Part shown: in pieces, positions 33,193 to 45,157 of the stretch | Layout: every line of letters begins with the position of its first letter | How positions within the stretch are numbered: the stretch's first letter is position 1 | Assembly: GCF_014201825.1 (NCBI RefSeq) | Contig: NZ_JACHFJ010000001.1 | Location: 248,001 to 312,000 of the forward strand | Length of the DNA: 64,000 nt | Source: Acidocella aromatica | GTDB lineage: Bacteria > Pseudomonadota > Alphaproteobacteria > Acetobacterales > Acetobacteraceae | Reading direction: 5' to 3' | Position numbers and translations under genes: made by a program | Notes under the pieces: generated by a model | Seen by the model: only the letters and a program-made list of their open reading frames with translations | The model's database searches: none | What the model was told of the DNA's origin: nothing

Positions 33193-33220
33193 TTGCCAAC
33201 GCGCGCGCGCTGGCTATGTT
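33193..33220 (+). promoter_or_regulatory. Promoter of the CAU-anticodon tRNA gene
   Basis: TTGCCA (33193-33198), a 16-base spacer and TATGTT (33215-33220). This would start transcription about 17 bases before the mature tRNA. Confidence 0.5.
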
Positions 33221-33243
33221 GCCCCTGCCCATGTTTGGCACAT

Positions 33244-33319
33244 GCGCCGGTAGCTCAACGGTTAGAGCGGACCGCTCATAACGGTTTGGTTGCGGGTTCG
33301 ATTCCTGCCCGGCGCACCA
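33244..33319 (+). tRNA. tRNA with CAU anticodon (probably tRNA-Ile2, otherwise tRNA-Met)
   Basis: A full cloverleaf of 76 bases with the CCA end encoded. The acceptor arms GCGCCGG and CCGGCGC pair, the D-arm is GCTC/GAGC, the anticodon stem is GACCG/CGGTT around loop CTCATAA (anticodon CAT), and the T-arm is GCGGG/CCTGC around TTCGATT. A CAU anticodon is used by initiator and elongator tRNA-Met and by the lysidine-modified tRNA-Ile2. The variable loop TGGTT is like E. coli tRNA-Ile2, which makes that my preferred reading. There is no initiator-type acceptor mismatch. Confidence 0.9.
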
Positions 33320-33329
33320 TGTTCCCTGG

Positions 33330-33770
33330 CTAATGCCAGCGCTTGCTCAGCTCCGCCGCCTCGGCTTCCAGCTGGCGCACCTCATCCAGCACCACATCCG
33401 CCTGGGTATCGCAACGCATCGCCTCCTCGGAAACGCCGAACATATAGCCATTCACTGGCAAAACGCGTTCGGCGCAGTCATGATACTCGTCCACCAGCAT
33501 GATCAGCTCGTGCCGCAGCGCCTCCAGCAGTTCCTGGCATTGCGGGTGTCCGCGCCAGTTCTCGATGATCGCCCGATGCGTCTCGGCCAGCAGCGCGTAG
33601 GTCTCGGCCAGATGGTCGGGCTGGATTTTTTCCACATCCGCCCGCAGCTTGGCTACGGCGGCGCCCACTTCCGGCATTGGCGGCGTGGATTGCCCGCCGT
33701 GCTCCGTATGAGGGATGGGCGGCATCACGGGCTGAACGCCGGTTGCCCCCGCTTGGTTCTTGTTAGGCAT
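33330..33770 (-). CDS. Small conserved-looking protein of unknown function
   Basis: A 146-residue, mostly helical protein starting MPNKNQAGATGVQPVMPPIP, with a proline-rich first 35 residues and then a helical body (about 45-145) containing AVAKLRADVEKIQPDHLAET and LLEALRHELIMLVDEYHDCAE. The last residues form another acidic helix. There is no signal peptide or membrane segment. The ATG at 33770 has AGGACAAG upstream, which decides the start against a longer frame to 33908. The function is unknown. It runs opposite to the tRNA, with its stop 11 bases beyond the tRNA end. Confidence 0.6.
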   Translation of the reverse strand: MPNKNQAGATGVQPVMPPIPHTEHGGQSTPPMPEVGAAVAKLRADVEKIQPDHLAETYALLAETHRAIIENWRGHPQCQELLEALRHELIMLVDEYHDCAERVLPVNGYMFGVSEEAMRCDTQADVVLDEVRQLEAEAAELSKRWH

Positions 33771-33985
33771 GTCATCTTGTCCTGGCTGGCTGTTGGAGGC
33801 GCTTCTTCGGCGCTGCCGGACCAGAGCTTCGCCACGGCCGCCCATACCCAACGCAAACTCTAGCAGGGAAACGCCTTCCCAGCCGTTACAAATCGGACAG
33901 CCGAACAAGCGCGCCCCTGCCCTGTTGCCCCTGCCCTGCCCGGCAATTATACCCTGGCCAACCGAATTTGAAGGACGCGCGCGCG

Positions 33986-35665
<1,680 letters not shown>

Positions 35666-35677
35666 TTTGCCCCTGGC

Positions 35678-36202
35678 ATGAGTGTTTCATCCGCCTGGGT
35701 GCTGAATACGGCGCGCCTGCGGATGACACCCGTGGGCTACCGGGACCTGCCAGACCTCGTCCGGCTGAAGGGTGATCCGCGCGCCTATGCGCTGCTGCTG
35801 GGCGGCGTGCGCTCCCCCGTGCAAACCGCCGAGGAGCTGGCCCACGACATTCAGGACTGGGGCCGCCACGGCTTCGGCATGTGGGCCGTGCGGGCGCCGC
35901 GCGGCAAGTTCCTGGGCATGACGGCGCTGATGCACCGGTCCGACGGGCGCGGCGTGGCCTTGCGGTTCGCCTTCCTGCCGGAGGCACGGGGCTTCGGCCT
36001 CGCCAGCGAGGCAGCCGGGGCCGCACTGAACTATGCGCATGATGCAGCAGGACTAACACGCGTGATCGGCGTGGCGCGGGAGGAGAATTTCGCCTCGCGC
36101 GCGGTGTTGGGGGGCATCGGTATGTCCCAATCCGGGACATTCATGCGCGGCGGTTACATTCTATACGTGTACGAATCTGTGCGTCCCGGAAATGCGGGGT
36201 GA
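35678..36202 (+). CDS. GNAT-family acetyltransferase (RimJ-like)
   Basis: A 174-residue GNAT protein: beta-strand LNTARLRMTPVGYRDLPDLV at the start, the acetyl-CoA loop region FAFLPEARGFGLASEA (a variant of RxxGxG/A) and the last strand VARENFASRAVLGGIGM. These features are those of the RimJ-type subgroup that acetylates proteins or small amines; the substrate is unknown. It begins 12 bases after ettA and may be co-transcribed. Confidence 0.85.
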   Translation: MSVSSAWVLNTARLRMTPVGYRDLPDLVRLKGDPRAYALLLGGVRSPVQTAEELAHDIQDWGRHGFGMWAVRAPRGKFLGMTALMHRSDGRGVALRFAFLPEARGFGLASEAAGAALNYAHDAAGLTRVIGVAREENFASRAVLGGIGMSQSGTFMRGGYILYVYESVRPGNAG

Positions 36203-36265
36203 ATTTCCCTCCATACACGAAAATCTTACTTGCCTGTGCACGGGTCTTCCCTCCTATGGAAGGCT

Positions 36266-36547
36266 ATGACACGCGAAGAGCACATGGACATTCTTGCGTT
36301 TTTCGACCGGGTGATGAACTCGGCCGACGCAGCTGTCGACGTTGAAGCGGACGCGATTATTCGCGCCATGTTCAAGCGTAACCCCGATGCGGCGTACCAT
36401 GTGACCAAGCTGGCCATGACGCTTGCCGCCCAACCCGCCCTCTTATCGGTCCAGGCTTCTCCCCCGGCATCCGCACCAAAGCAAGCGGGCAAGCCGCGGC
36501 AATGGTTCGCCTCGCTGCTCCACCGCAATCCGCACGCTGTTTTTTAA
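36266..36547 (+). CDS. Short DUF2076-like N-terminal domain protein
   Basis: A 93-residue protein starting MTREEHMDILAFFDRVMNSA. The arrangement (helix, VDVEADAIIRAMFKRNPDAA, then a second helix YHVTKLAMTLAAQPA) resembles the N-terminal part of DUF2076 proteins, usually much longer with a C-terminal GGGFL-rich region; here the rest is only about 30 basic residues. So it is either a short family member or a truncated copy. GGAAGG lies just upstream of the ATG, and the start at 36230 would be poorer. The function is unknown. Confidence 0.55.
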   Translation: MTREEHMDILAFFDRVMNSADAAVDVEADAIIRAMFKRNPDAAYHVTKLAMTLAAQPALLSVQASPPASAPKQAGKPRQWFASLLHRNPHAVF

Positions 36548-36548
36548 G

Positions 36549-36887
36549 CTAACACGGAGTATCTAACGCCCGGTAGCGTGCACGGGCCAGCGCATCGCCC
36601 TCCAGTGCCGCGCGCAACGACGCCTCGCCCGCCGGAGAGGCCAACACCACCACGCGGCTGAAATACGGCGCCGTTCCCATCGCGCGGGCGCGGAACAAAA
36701 CCGCCAGCGCCTCTGCCACGGGGCTGCGGGCCACGCAACAGGCGCAACCCAGCCCATGCGCCGCCCCCAGGGCAAAGCGCAGCACATACCCGGCCGAGGA
36801 AACCGCCACGCCTTCCTCGGCCAGCACGGCATCCATGGCCTCCGGCTGTTGCCCGAACAGCACGGGAATACGACTATCTTCACTCAT
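36549..36887 (-). CDS. Unknown CxCC protein resembling a fragment of a COG0523 (CobW-type) metallochaperone
   Basis: The 112-residue protein reads MSEDSRIPVLFGQQPEAMDA, then a short hydrophobic piece, GLGCACCVARSPVAEALAVL and FSRVVVLASPAGEASLR, ending ARARYRALDTPC. The CACC motif followed by a helix with leucines and a strand RVVVLASPAG resembles the middle of CobW/YjiA GTPases (GCxCC, then L..L..., then RVVIETTG). Walker A and the rest are missing, so it is not a GTPase. It lies head to head with metH, with the start codons about 40 bases apart. No function is known to me; see findings. Confidence 0.5.
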   Translation of the reverse strand: MSEDSRIPVLFGQQPEAMDAVLAEEGVAVSSAGYVLRFALGAAHGLGCACCVARSPVAEALAVLFRARAMGTAPYFSRVVVLASPAGEASLRAALEGDALARARYRALDTPC

Positions 36888-36925
36888 CGGCTGGACATGG
36901 GGGCGCGCCGGTGTATCTGACAAGC

Positions 36926-39900
36926 ATGTCACGGCCACATCTTCTCGACGCCCTCTCCAAAAACGTGCTGCTCTGCGATGGCGGCATGGGTTCACGCGTG
37001 CAGGCGCTCACTCTCGACCTGGAAAAAGACTTCTGGAACCAGGAAAATTGCACCGAGGTACTGAACCTCTCCCGCCCGGATATCGTACGCGATATCCATC
37101 GCGGCTATTATGCCGCCGGATCGGACATGGTGCAGACCAACAGCTTCGGCGGCTCGGCGATCACGCTGGGCGAGTTCGACCTCCAGGACCGCGCCTTCGA
37201 GATCAATAAAATCGCCGCCGAGCTGGCGCGCGAGGCCGCCGAGAGCTTCGCCGATGGGCGCACGCGCTGGGTGGTGGGGAGCATCGGGCCAGGCACCAAG
37301 CTGCCGAGCCTGGGCAATATCGCCTACGACCCGCTGGAAGAGGCGCTGTTCCTGCAATGCCAGGGCCTGCTGGCAGGCGGGGTGGACGCGCTGCTGATCG
37401 AGACCTGCCAAGATACACTGCAAATTAAAGCGGCGGTGAACGGCGCCAAGCGGGCCAAGACTCTGGCCAACAGCGATGTGCCCATCTTCGTGCAGGTGAC
37501 GGTGGAGACCACCGGAACGCTGCTGGTGGGGCCGGATATAGCCGCCGCCGCCACAACCATCCACGCGCTGGACGTACCGCTGATGGGCCTGAACTGCGCC
37601 ACCGGGCCGCAGGAGATGGCCGAGCATGTGCGCTGGCTCTCCCAGAACTGGCCAGGCAAGATCTCGGTGCAGCCCAATGCCGGGCTGCCCGAGCTGGTGG
37701 ACGGCAAGACGCATTATCCCCTCACTGGCGACCAGATGGCAGTATGGGTGGAGCGCTTCGTGGTCGAGGACGGGGTGAACCTGATCGGTGGCTGCTGCGG
37801 CACCTCCATCCCGCATATCCAGGCGCTGGACGGGATGCTGAAGAAGCTCGGCAACCCGCGTCCCACCCCGGTGGCGCGTAAGTTTCATTGGGTGCCTTCC
37901 GTCGCCAGCCTGTATTCCTCGGTGCCGCTGCGCCAGGAGAACTCGTATTTCTCCATCGGCGAGCGCTGCAACGCCAATGGCTCCAAGAAGTGGCGCGAAC
38001 TGCAGGAGGCCGGCGACTGGGATGGCTGCGTGGCGATGGGCCGCGAACAGGTGGCCGAAGCCTCCAACGCGCTGGATATCTGCACCGCCTTCGTCGGGCG
38101 CAACGAGATCTTGGAGATGAGCGAGGTCATCACCCGCTTCACCTCCTCCGTGAACGCGCCTCTGGTGATCGACAGCACCGAGACCCCGGTGATCGAAGCG
38201 GCGCTAAAGCTGCATGGCGGCAAGCCGATCATCAACTCGATCAATTTCGAAGATGGCGAGCACCACGCCGCCGAGCGCATGACGCTCGCCAAGAAATTCG
38301 GCGCGGCGGTGATCGCGCTGACCATTGACGAAGTCGGCATGGCCAAGACCGCCGAGGACAAGCTGCGCATCGCCCGCCGCCTGGTGGAATTCTCCTGCAC
38401 CAAATACGGCCTGCCACAGAGCGACCTGCTGATCGACCCGCTGACCTTCACCATCGCCACCGGCAATGAGGATGACCGCAAGCTGGGACTGTGGACGCTG
38501 GAAGGCATCAAGGCCATCCGCGACGAGTTCCCGGATATCCAAATCATTCTGGGCCTGTCCAACATCTCCTTCGGCCTCAACCCCGCCGCGCGCGCGGTGC
38601 TGAACTCCGTGTTCCTCGACCATGCGGTGAAGGCGGGCATGACCGGGGCCATCGTGCATGTGAGCAAGATCCGCCCGCTGCACATGATCGCCCCGGAAGA
38701 GGTGAAGGTGTGCGAGGACCTGATCTTCGACCGCCGCACCGAGGGCTACGACCCGCTGCAAAAGCTGCTGGAGATGTTCGCCGACCGCAAGGCCGCCGAC
38801 GCCACCAAGAAGAAGCGCGCCGAGACGGTGGAGGGCCGCCTGAAGGACCGCATCGTGGATGGTGACCGCAAGGGGCTGGCCGAGGAGCTGGATGAGGCCC
38901 TCAAAATCCATAAGCCGCTCGACATCATCAACAACATCCTGCTGGACGGCATGAAGGTGGTAGGCGAGCTGTTCGGCGCGGGCAAGATGCAGCTTCCCTT
39001 CGTGCTGCAATCCGCCGAGACGATGAAGGCCGCCGTGGCGCATCTCGAGCCGCTGATGGAGCGCGTGGAGGGCGAGGAGCGCGGCATCATGGTGCTCGCC
39101 ACCGTGAAGGGCGACGTGCATGATATCGGCAAGAACCTTGTCGACATCATCCTCACCAATAACGGCTACAAGGTCATCAATCTCGGCATCAAGGTGCCGC
39201 TGGCGGACATGATCGCCGCCGCCAAGGAGCATAAGGCGCATGCCATCGGCATGTCCGGGCTGCTGGTGAAATCCACCGTGGTGATGCGCGAGAACCTCGA
39301 GGAAATGTCACGCCTCGGGCTCGACATCCCCGTGGTGCTCGGCGGTGCTGCGCTGACGCGCAATTACGTCGAGGACGATTGCGTCGCGGCTTATGACTCC
39401 GGCCGCGTGGCCTATGCGCGCGATGCGTTCGACGGCCTGCACCTGATGGACCGCATCGCCAGCAACGGGTTCGACGATTACCTCGCCGCCATCCAGGCCA
39501 AGCGCGCTGGCAAGTCCCGCAACACCAAGCGCACGCTGGGCCAGGCGGCGGAAGCCGCCTTCGCGCCCGTGGACGTGAAGGAGGTGCAAACCCGCCGCCG
39601 CCGCCTGAATGCCGATGAAGCCACCCTCACCCCGCCCTTCTGGGGCGCGAAGGTGATCGAGGCCGCGCCGAAAGCCGTGGTGCCGTTCATCAACGAGCGC
39701 TCGCTCTTCCAGTTCCAATGGGGCTTCCGCAAACAGGGCAAGAGCCTGGAGGACTTCATGGGCTGGGCCCGCCACGAGCTGCGCCCGGTGATGAAGCGTA
39801 TGCTCGATATCTGTCTGGCTGAAAACATCCTGCACCCGCAGGCGGCCTACGGCTATTGGAAGGCCGCCGGCCAGGGCAATGACCTGATCCTGTTCGAGGA

Positions 39901-40408
39901 GGACGGCGTGACCGAGGCCGCGCGCTTCGCCCTACCCCGCCAGCCGCGCGAGGATGGCGAATGCATCGCCGACTTCCTCCCCGATATCGAGGACGGGCGC
40001 GGCGTGATCGGGCTGCAGGTGGTGACGATGGGCACCCGCGCCTCGGAGGTCGCACGCGCTTGGTTCGAGGATCATCGCTACCAGGATTATCTGTACCTGC
40101 ACGGTTTCTCGGTGGAGATGGCGGAGGCGCTGGCCGAGTACACGCATAAGCGCATCCGCGCCGAGCTAGGCTTCGCCGCCGAGGACGACCGCGACATGGA
40201 CAAGCTGCTCCAGCAATCCTATCGCGGCTCGCGCTATTCCTTCGGCTACCCGGCCTGCCCGAAGCTGGAGGACCAGGAACAGCTGCTCAAGCTGCTGGGG
40301 GCGGAGCGCATAGGCGTCTCGCTCTCCGATGAATCGCAGCTGCACCCGGAGCAATCCACCAGCGCCATCGTCATCCTGAACCGGCACGCGAAGTATTTCT
40401 CGGTCTGA
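36926..40408 (+). CDS. metH: Cobalamin-dependent methionine synthase
   Basis: MetH makes methionine from homocysteine using methylcobalamin and 5-methyltetrahydrofolate. The 1,160-residue protein has all modules in order: homocysteine domain (ends with the zinc cysteines in LIGGCCGTS, about residue 289), pterin domain (INSINFEDGEHH and LIDPLTFTIATG), cap domain (GKMQLPFVLQSAETMKAAV), B12 domain (DVHDIGKN, axial His about 732) and AdoMet activation domain (SYRGSRYSFGYPACP). It is full length. The ATG at 36926 is preferred over a GTG at 36911. metF is at 61 kb in the same window. Confidence 0.97.
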   Translation: MSRPHLLDALSKNVLLCDGGMGSRVQALTLDLEKDFWNQENCTEVLNLSRPDIVRDIHRGYYAAGSDMVQTNSFGGSAITLGEFDLQDRAFEINKIAAELAREAAESFADGRTRWVVGSIGPGTKLPSLGNIAYDPLEEALFLQCQGLLAGGVDALLIETCQDTLQIKAAVNGAKRAKTLANSDVPIFVQVTVETTGTLLVGPDIAAAATTIHALDVPLMGLNCATGPQEMAEHVRWLSQNWPGKISVQPNAGLPELVDGKTHYPLTGDQMAVWVERFVVEDGVNLIGGCCGTSIPHIQALDGMLKKLGNPRPTPVARKFHWVPSVASLYSSVPLRQENSYFSIGERCNANGSKKWRELQEAGDWDGCVAMGREQVAEASNALDICTAFVGRNEILEMSEVITRFTSSVNAPLVIDSTETPVIEAALKLHGGKPIINSINFEDGEHHAAERMTLAKKFGAAVIALTIDEVGMAKTAEDKLRIARRLVEFSCTKYGLPQSDLLIDPLTFTIATGNEDDRKLGLWTLEGIKAIRDEFPDIQIILGLSNISFGLNPAARAVLNSVFLDHAVKAGMTGAIVHVSKIRPLHMIAPEEVKVCEDLIFDRRTEGYDPLQKLLEMFADRKAADATKKKRAETVEGRLKDRIVDGDRKGLAEELDEALKIHKPLDIINNILLDGMKVVGELFGAGKMQLPFVLQSAETMKAAVAHLEPLMERVEGEERGIMVLATVKGDVHDIGKNLVDIILTNNGYKVINLGIKVPLADMIAAAKEHKAHAIGMSGLLVKSTVVMRENLEEMSRLGLDIPVVLGGAALTRNYVEDDCVAAYDSGRVAYARDAFDGLHLMDRIASNGFDDYLAAIQAKRAGKSRNTKRTLGQAAEAAFAPVDVKEVQTRRRRLNADEATLTPPFWGAKVIEAAPKAVVPFINERSLFQFQWGFRKQGKSLEDFMGWARHELRPVMKRMLDICLAENILHPQAAYGYWKAAGQGNDLILFEEDGVTEAARFALPRQPREDGECIADFLPDIEDGRGVIGLQVVTMGTRASEVARAWFEDHRYQDYLYLHGFSVEMAEALAEYTHKRIRAELGFAAEDDRDMDKLLQQSYRGSRYSFGYPACPKLEDQEQLLKLLGAERIGVSLSDESQLHPEQSTSAIVILNRHAKYFSV

Positions 40409-40455
40409 TTTGCCGGCATGGCGGCTCCGGATGGGGTCGCCGTCGATCTTTCTAT

Positions 40456-40483
40456 ATCAAAACCACGATTAATTGATTTTGAT
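40456..40483. promoter_or_regulatory. Inverted repeat, candidate operator of marR
   Basis: ATCAAAA (40456-40462) and TTTTGAT (40477-40483) are perfect complements 14 bases apart, in an AT-rich stretch between metH and marR. The size suits a MarR-family or similar dimer, but the site may also be promoter. Confidence 0.35.
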
Positions 40484-40500
40484 CATGGTATGACAAGGCA

Positions 40501-40524
40501 TTAGCGCGAAACAATTCGCGTTAA
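40501..40524. promoter_or_regulatory. Palindrome, candidate operator of marR
   Basis: TTAGCGCGAA (40501-40510), ACAA, TTCGCGTTAA (40515-40524): nine of ten pairs match. It lies 30 bases before the marR start codon, where autorepressor sites usually are. Confidence 0.45.
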
Positions 40525-40554
40525 TGTCTCAATAAACATGACAGGGCTGCAATT

Positions 40555-41037
40555 ATGAAAAAACAACCGGAAATCAGCCTGAACGACGACTACTCCATAG
40601 GCCACCCTGGGTTTCTTATCCGCCGCCTGCACCAAATCGCGGTCGCCTTGTTTGCCGAGGAATGCGATGGGCTGGACATCACCCCCACCCAGTTCGGGAT
40701 TATGCTGGCCGTTTCTCAGAATCCGGGCATCGACCAATCCGCTGCCGCCGAGATGCGAGGCGTGGACCGCGCCACCATGGCGAGCATCGTGGCCCGGCTG
40801 GAAAAGGACGGCTATCTACGCCGCGTGACCTCCAAAACCGACCGGCGGCAGAAGCTCCTCACCCTCACCGCCGCGGGCAAGTCGCTACTGAACAAGGCCC
40901 GGGCGCCGGTTTCCCGCTCCAACGAGCGCACGCTGGAAGTTCTAGGTCCGCGCGACCAGAAGAGTTTCATGCGCCTGCTGGAAAAGCTGGTCGATGGCGG
41001 CAACCATCACGGCCGCGCCAAGCTGCGGCTGAAATAG
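40555..41037 (+). CDS. MarR-family transcriptional regulator
   Basis: A 160-residue winged-helix regulator: dimerisation helices at the ends, recognition helix in AAEMRGVDRATMASIVARLEKDGYL and wing in RRVTSKTDRRQKLLTLTAAG. This is the MarR fold. Members bind short palindromes and release DNA upon binding small aromatic ligands; the ligand here cannot be guessed. Two inverted repeats lie in its promoter region, consistent with autoregulation. No efflux or enzyme gene adjoins it, so its targets are elsewhere. Confidence 0.85.
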   Translation: MKKQPEISLNDDYSIGHPGFLIRRLHQIAVALFAEECDGLDITPTQFGIMLAVSQNPGIDQSAAAEMRGVDRATMASIVARLEKDGYLRRVTSKTDRRQKLLTLTAAGKSLLNKARAPVSRSNERTLEVLGPRDQKSFMRLLEKLVDGGNHHGRAKLRLK

Positions 41038-41043
41038 CCGAGT

Positions 41044-41826
41044 TTACTTCGCTGGGCAGGCGGCGGGGGGAATGCTCAGCTTGGTGAGCTTTCCGGCCAT
41101 CTCGAAATCGCCGAAATCCAGCGTGAGGTCCGTCGCCACTCCGTCGTCGAAATAGCGCATCGAGGTGCGGAAATTCGGCGTCTCGTCGTCGTTCTTGCGG
41201 GAGTAGAAGGCGATATCCACATCCGCGCTGGGAATGCCATCCAGCGCGGGCCAGACGGTTTTCTCGCCCTCGTGATAGCCGAGCTCGGCCACGAAGGTCG
41301 CCTGGGCGCCATCGGCGGTGGTGCCGTCGAACAGTGGCGGCGCGATGAATTTCTTCCCCTCCCGCCCGGCGGCGAGCAGCGCCTCGGTATGCTGCATGGG
41401 AAAGAGCGTGCCGGGCGGCAGTTTGAGCGTGGTGTTGGCCGGGGTGGTGTAGGTTACGAGCCCTGAACCATCTTGGTTGCGCGTGGCGGTGCCGGCATCG
41501 TCGATCTGCTCCTTGCCGTCATTGTCGCTCTCGCGCAGCACGAAGCTGAAATTCTTCCCGTCCTTGCTTTCCCAGGTGATGTAGTCGCTCACCGTCTTGT
41601 TCAGCGTGCCATCCGTGTTGCGGATGATCAACGTCATGTGCTGGGTGGTCGCCCAGCCGGTGCAGCCGTCCACCATGTCGAAGCTCATCTGCCCGGTGGC
41701 GCCGGTGATGTCATGCGTGCGCAGCTTGGTAAGAGTAAGCGTGTAGAGCGCATGCTGGCCGGTCAGGCTGTCGGCATGGGCTAGGCCGGGGACAAGCAAG
41801 GCGAGCAGGGCAAGAACGGATCTCAT
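41044..41826 (-). CDS. EipB-family (DUF1849) periplasmic protein
   Basis: A 260-residue exported protein with a signal peptide (residues 1-18, cleavage after GLAHA). It begins DSLTGQHALYTLTLTKLRTH, then GQMSFDMVDGCTGWATTQHM, LIIRNTDGT and many beta-strands, which fit the EipB/DUF1849 spiral-like beta fold. EipB in Brucella binds envelope components and protects against envelope stress. The family's disulphide cysteines fit the Cys in DGCTGW and the one in the last residues (PPAACPAK). The ATG at 41826 is chosen because it starts the signal peptide. Confidence 0.75.
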   Translation of the reverse strand: MRSVLALLALLVPGLAHADSLTGQHALYTLTLTKLRTHDITGATGQMSFDMVDGCTGWATTQHMTLIIRNTDGTLNKTVSDYITWESKDGKNFSFVLRESDNDGKEQIDDAGTATRNQDGSGLVTYTTPANTTLKLPPGTLFPMQHTEALLAAGREGKKFIAPPLFDGTTADGAQATFVAELGYHEGEKTVWPALDGIPSADVDIAFYSRKNDDETPNFRTSMRYFDDGVATDLTLDFGDFEMAGKLTKLSIPPAACPAK

Positions 41827-41877
41827 GCCCCCATCTTCCCGCCTCCCCGCCATGCCGTCAAACCCCGGCCGGTGTGG

Positions 41878-42381
41878 CTACTTTTTCCAGAGGCTGGTGT
41901 CCCAGATCTGGGAGCTGCTGCTCAACTTGTCATTGATACTCTCCAGCATGGCGCGCAGCGACTGAGGCGTAAGCCCAGCCAGCGGGATGATCGCGTTGGC
42001 GTAGAGGGACTCACCGTCCGTGCTGTTTTCCATCGAGAAATAGAAATCACCAATATCGCTCGTCTCGAGCAGCTTGGTCAGGTTAAGCTTCGCCAGATCG
42101 GCCGGTTTGTAGGTGTTAACGTTCACATAGGCGTAGGCCAGCGTGCCGTCCTTCGAGAGGTCGAAATGCAGGCGGTAATCGTAGTCGCCATGCCATTCGA
42201 TGGCGAAGGCCTGCTTATCGCTGTCGAGCGAGGTGGTGTAGCCGAGATTGCCCACCATGGTCTGCAGCTTGCTCAAACCATCGGGCTCGGTGGGGCCGGC
42301 ATTGTCGGCCCAGGCCGCGAGTCCGCCGGAAAGGAGTAACGCCAGAGCCAGAGACACGCCAAGATAGCGCTGCTTGAGCAT
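41878..42381 (-). CDS. Exported YbjN-like protein of unknown function
   Basis: A 167-residue protein with a signal peptide (QRYLGVSLALALLLSGGLAA, cleavage near AWA). The mature part has LQTMVGNLGYTTSLDSDKQA, IEWHGDYDYRLHFDLSKDG and the helix TPQSLRAMLESINDKL, the pattern of a YbjN/TY3H-like alpha/beta fold. The ATG at 42381 is chosen because GGAGG lies eight bases before it and only two before the upstream ATG (42387). The function is unknown. Confidence 0.6.
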   Translation of the reverse strand: MLKQRYLGVSLALALLLSGGLAAWADNAGPTEPDGLSKLQTMVGNLGYTTSLDSDKQAFAIEWHGDYDYRLHFDLSKDGTLAYAYVNVNTYKPADLAKLNLTKLLETSDIGDFYFSMENSTDGESLYANAIIPLAGLTPQSLRAMLESINDKLSSSSQIWDTSLWKK

Positions 42382-42444
42382 GACCATAACCTCCTTGATT
42401 ATTGTGTCGGAATGTTACGGCAAACCAGCTCCCCGGGCAATGGC

Positions 42445-44613
<2,169 letters not shown>

Positions 44614-44673
44614 GCCGCCAATATGGCCCTGGCGGGGGCTGGGGGGAAGCCCGCCCCCAGCCAGGGCTCGGGC

Positions 44674-45114
44674 TTACTTCTTGCCGAACGCGGCCTGCAT
44701 CTCCGTCATTGCCTCGGAGACGCGGCTGTTGAGCTTGTTCAGCGCCTCGGCGTTGGATTTCTGGATCAGGTCGCCAAGTTCCTTGGTGTTGGCCACGGCG
44801 TTCTCGTAAGCCTGCTTGAGCAGTTCCGTCTGCTTGGCGGCGCGGCTGGTGGGGGTGCCGGCGGTGGAGAGTTCCTTCAACGTCTCGGTCAGGCCGGACA
44901 TGGTGGATTGCAGGATTTCCATGTGCCGGCGAGCGACAGCCTGCGCGCCTTCCAGCGCCACGCGGTTGGCTTCGGTCAGTGCTTCCAGATTGCGCTTATG
45001 CGCGGACAACACCGCATCCATGTCGGGCACGGCAGGCAGCTTCATGTCACCCAGAAGTTTCTTGATATCGAAGTCGGGAAGGAAAGACGCGGTCTTATCT
45101 TTATCGTCGGCCAT
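44674..45114 (-). CDS. Phasin family protein
   Basis: A 146-residue, helical, soluble protein with the phasin_2 pattern: FDIKKLLGDMKLPAVPDMDA, RNLEALTEANRVALEGAQAV, RRHMEILQSTMSGLTETL and the coiled coil ending AALNKLNSRVSEAMTEMQ-like. Phasins coat polyhydroxyalkanoate granules; some related proteins do other things. ATG at 45114. No phaC/phaZ gene is in the window, so the PHA connection is family-based. Confidence 0.85.
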   Translation of the reverse strand: MADDKDKTASFLPDFDIKKLLGDMKLPAVPDMDAVLSAHKRNLEALTEANRVALEGAQAVARRHMEILQSTMSGLTETLKELSTAGTPTSRAAKQTELLKQAYENAVANTKELGDLIQKSNAEALNKLNSRVSEAMTEMQAAFGKK

Positions 45115-45157
45115 CAAGTTCGTTCCTCTTTGTTACAGCCGGTAACCCCGGCTGGTT

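Noticed and set aside
44614-44673. Terminator between the phasin gene and uvrB
   Set aside because: The G/C-rich stretch can form a hairpin, but there is no T-run on either strand.
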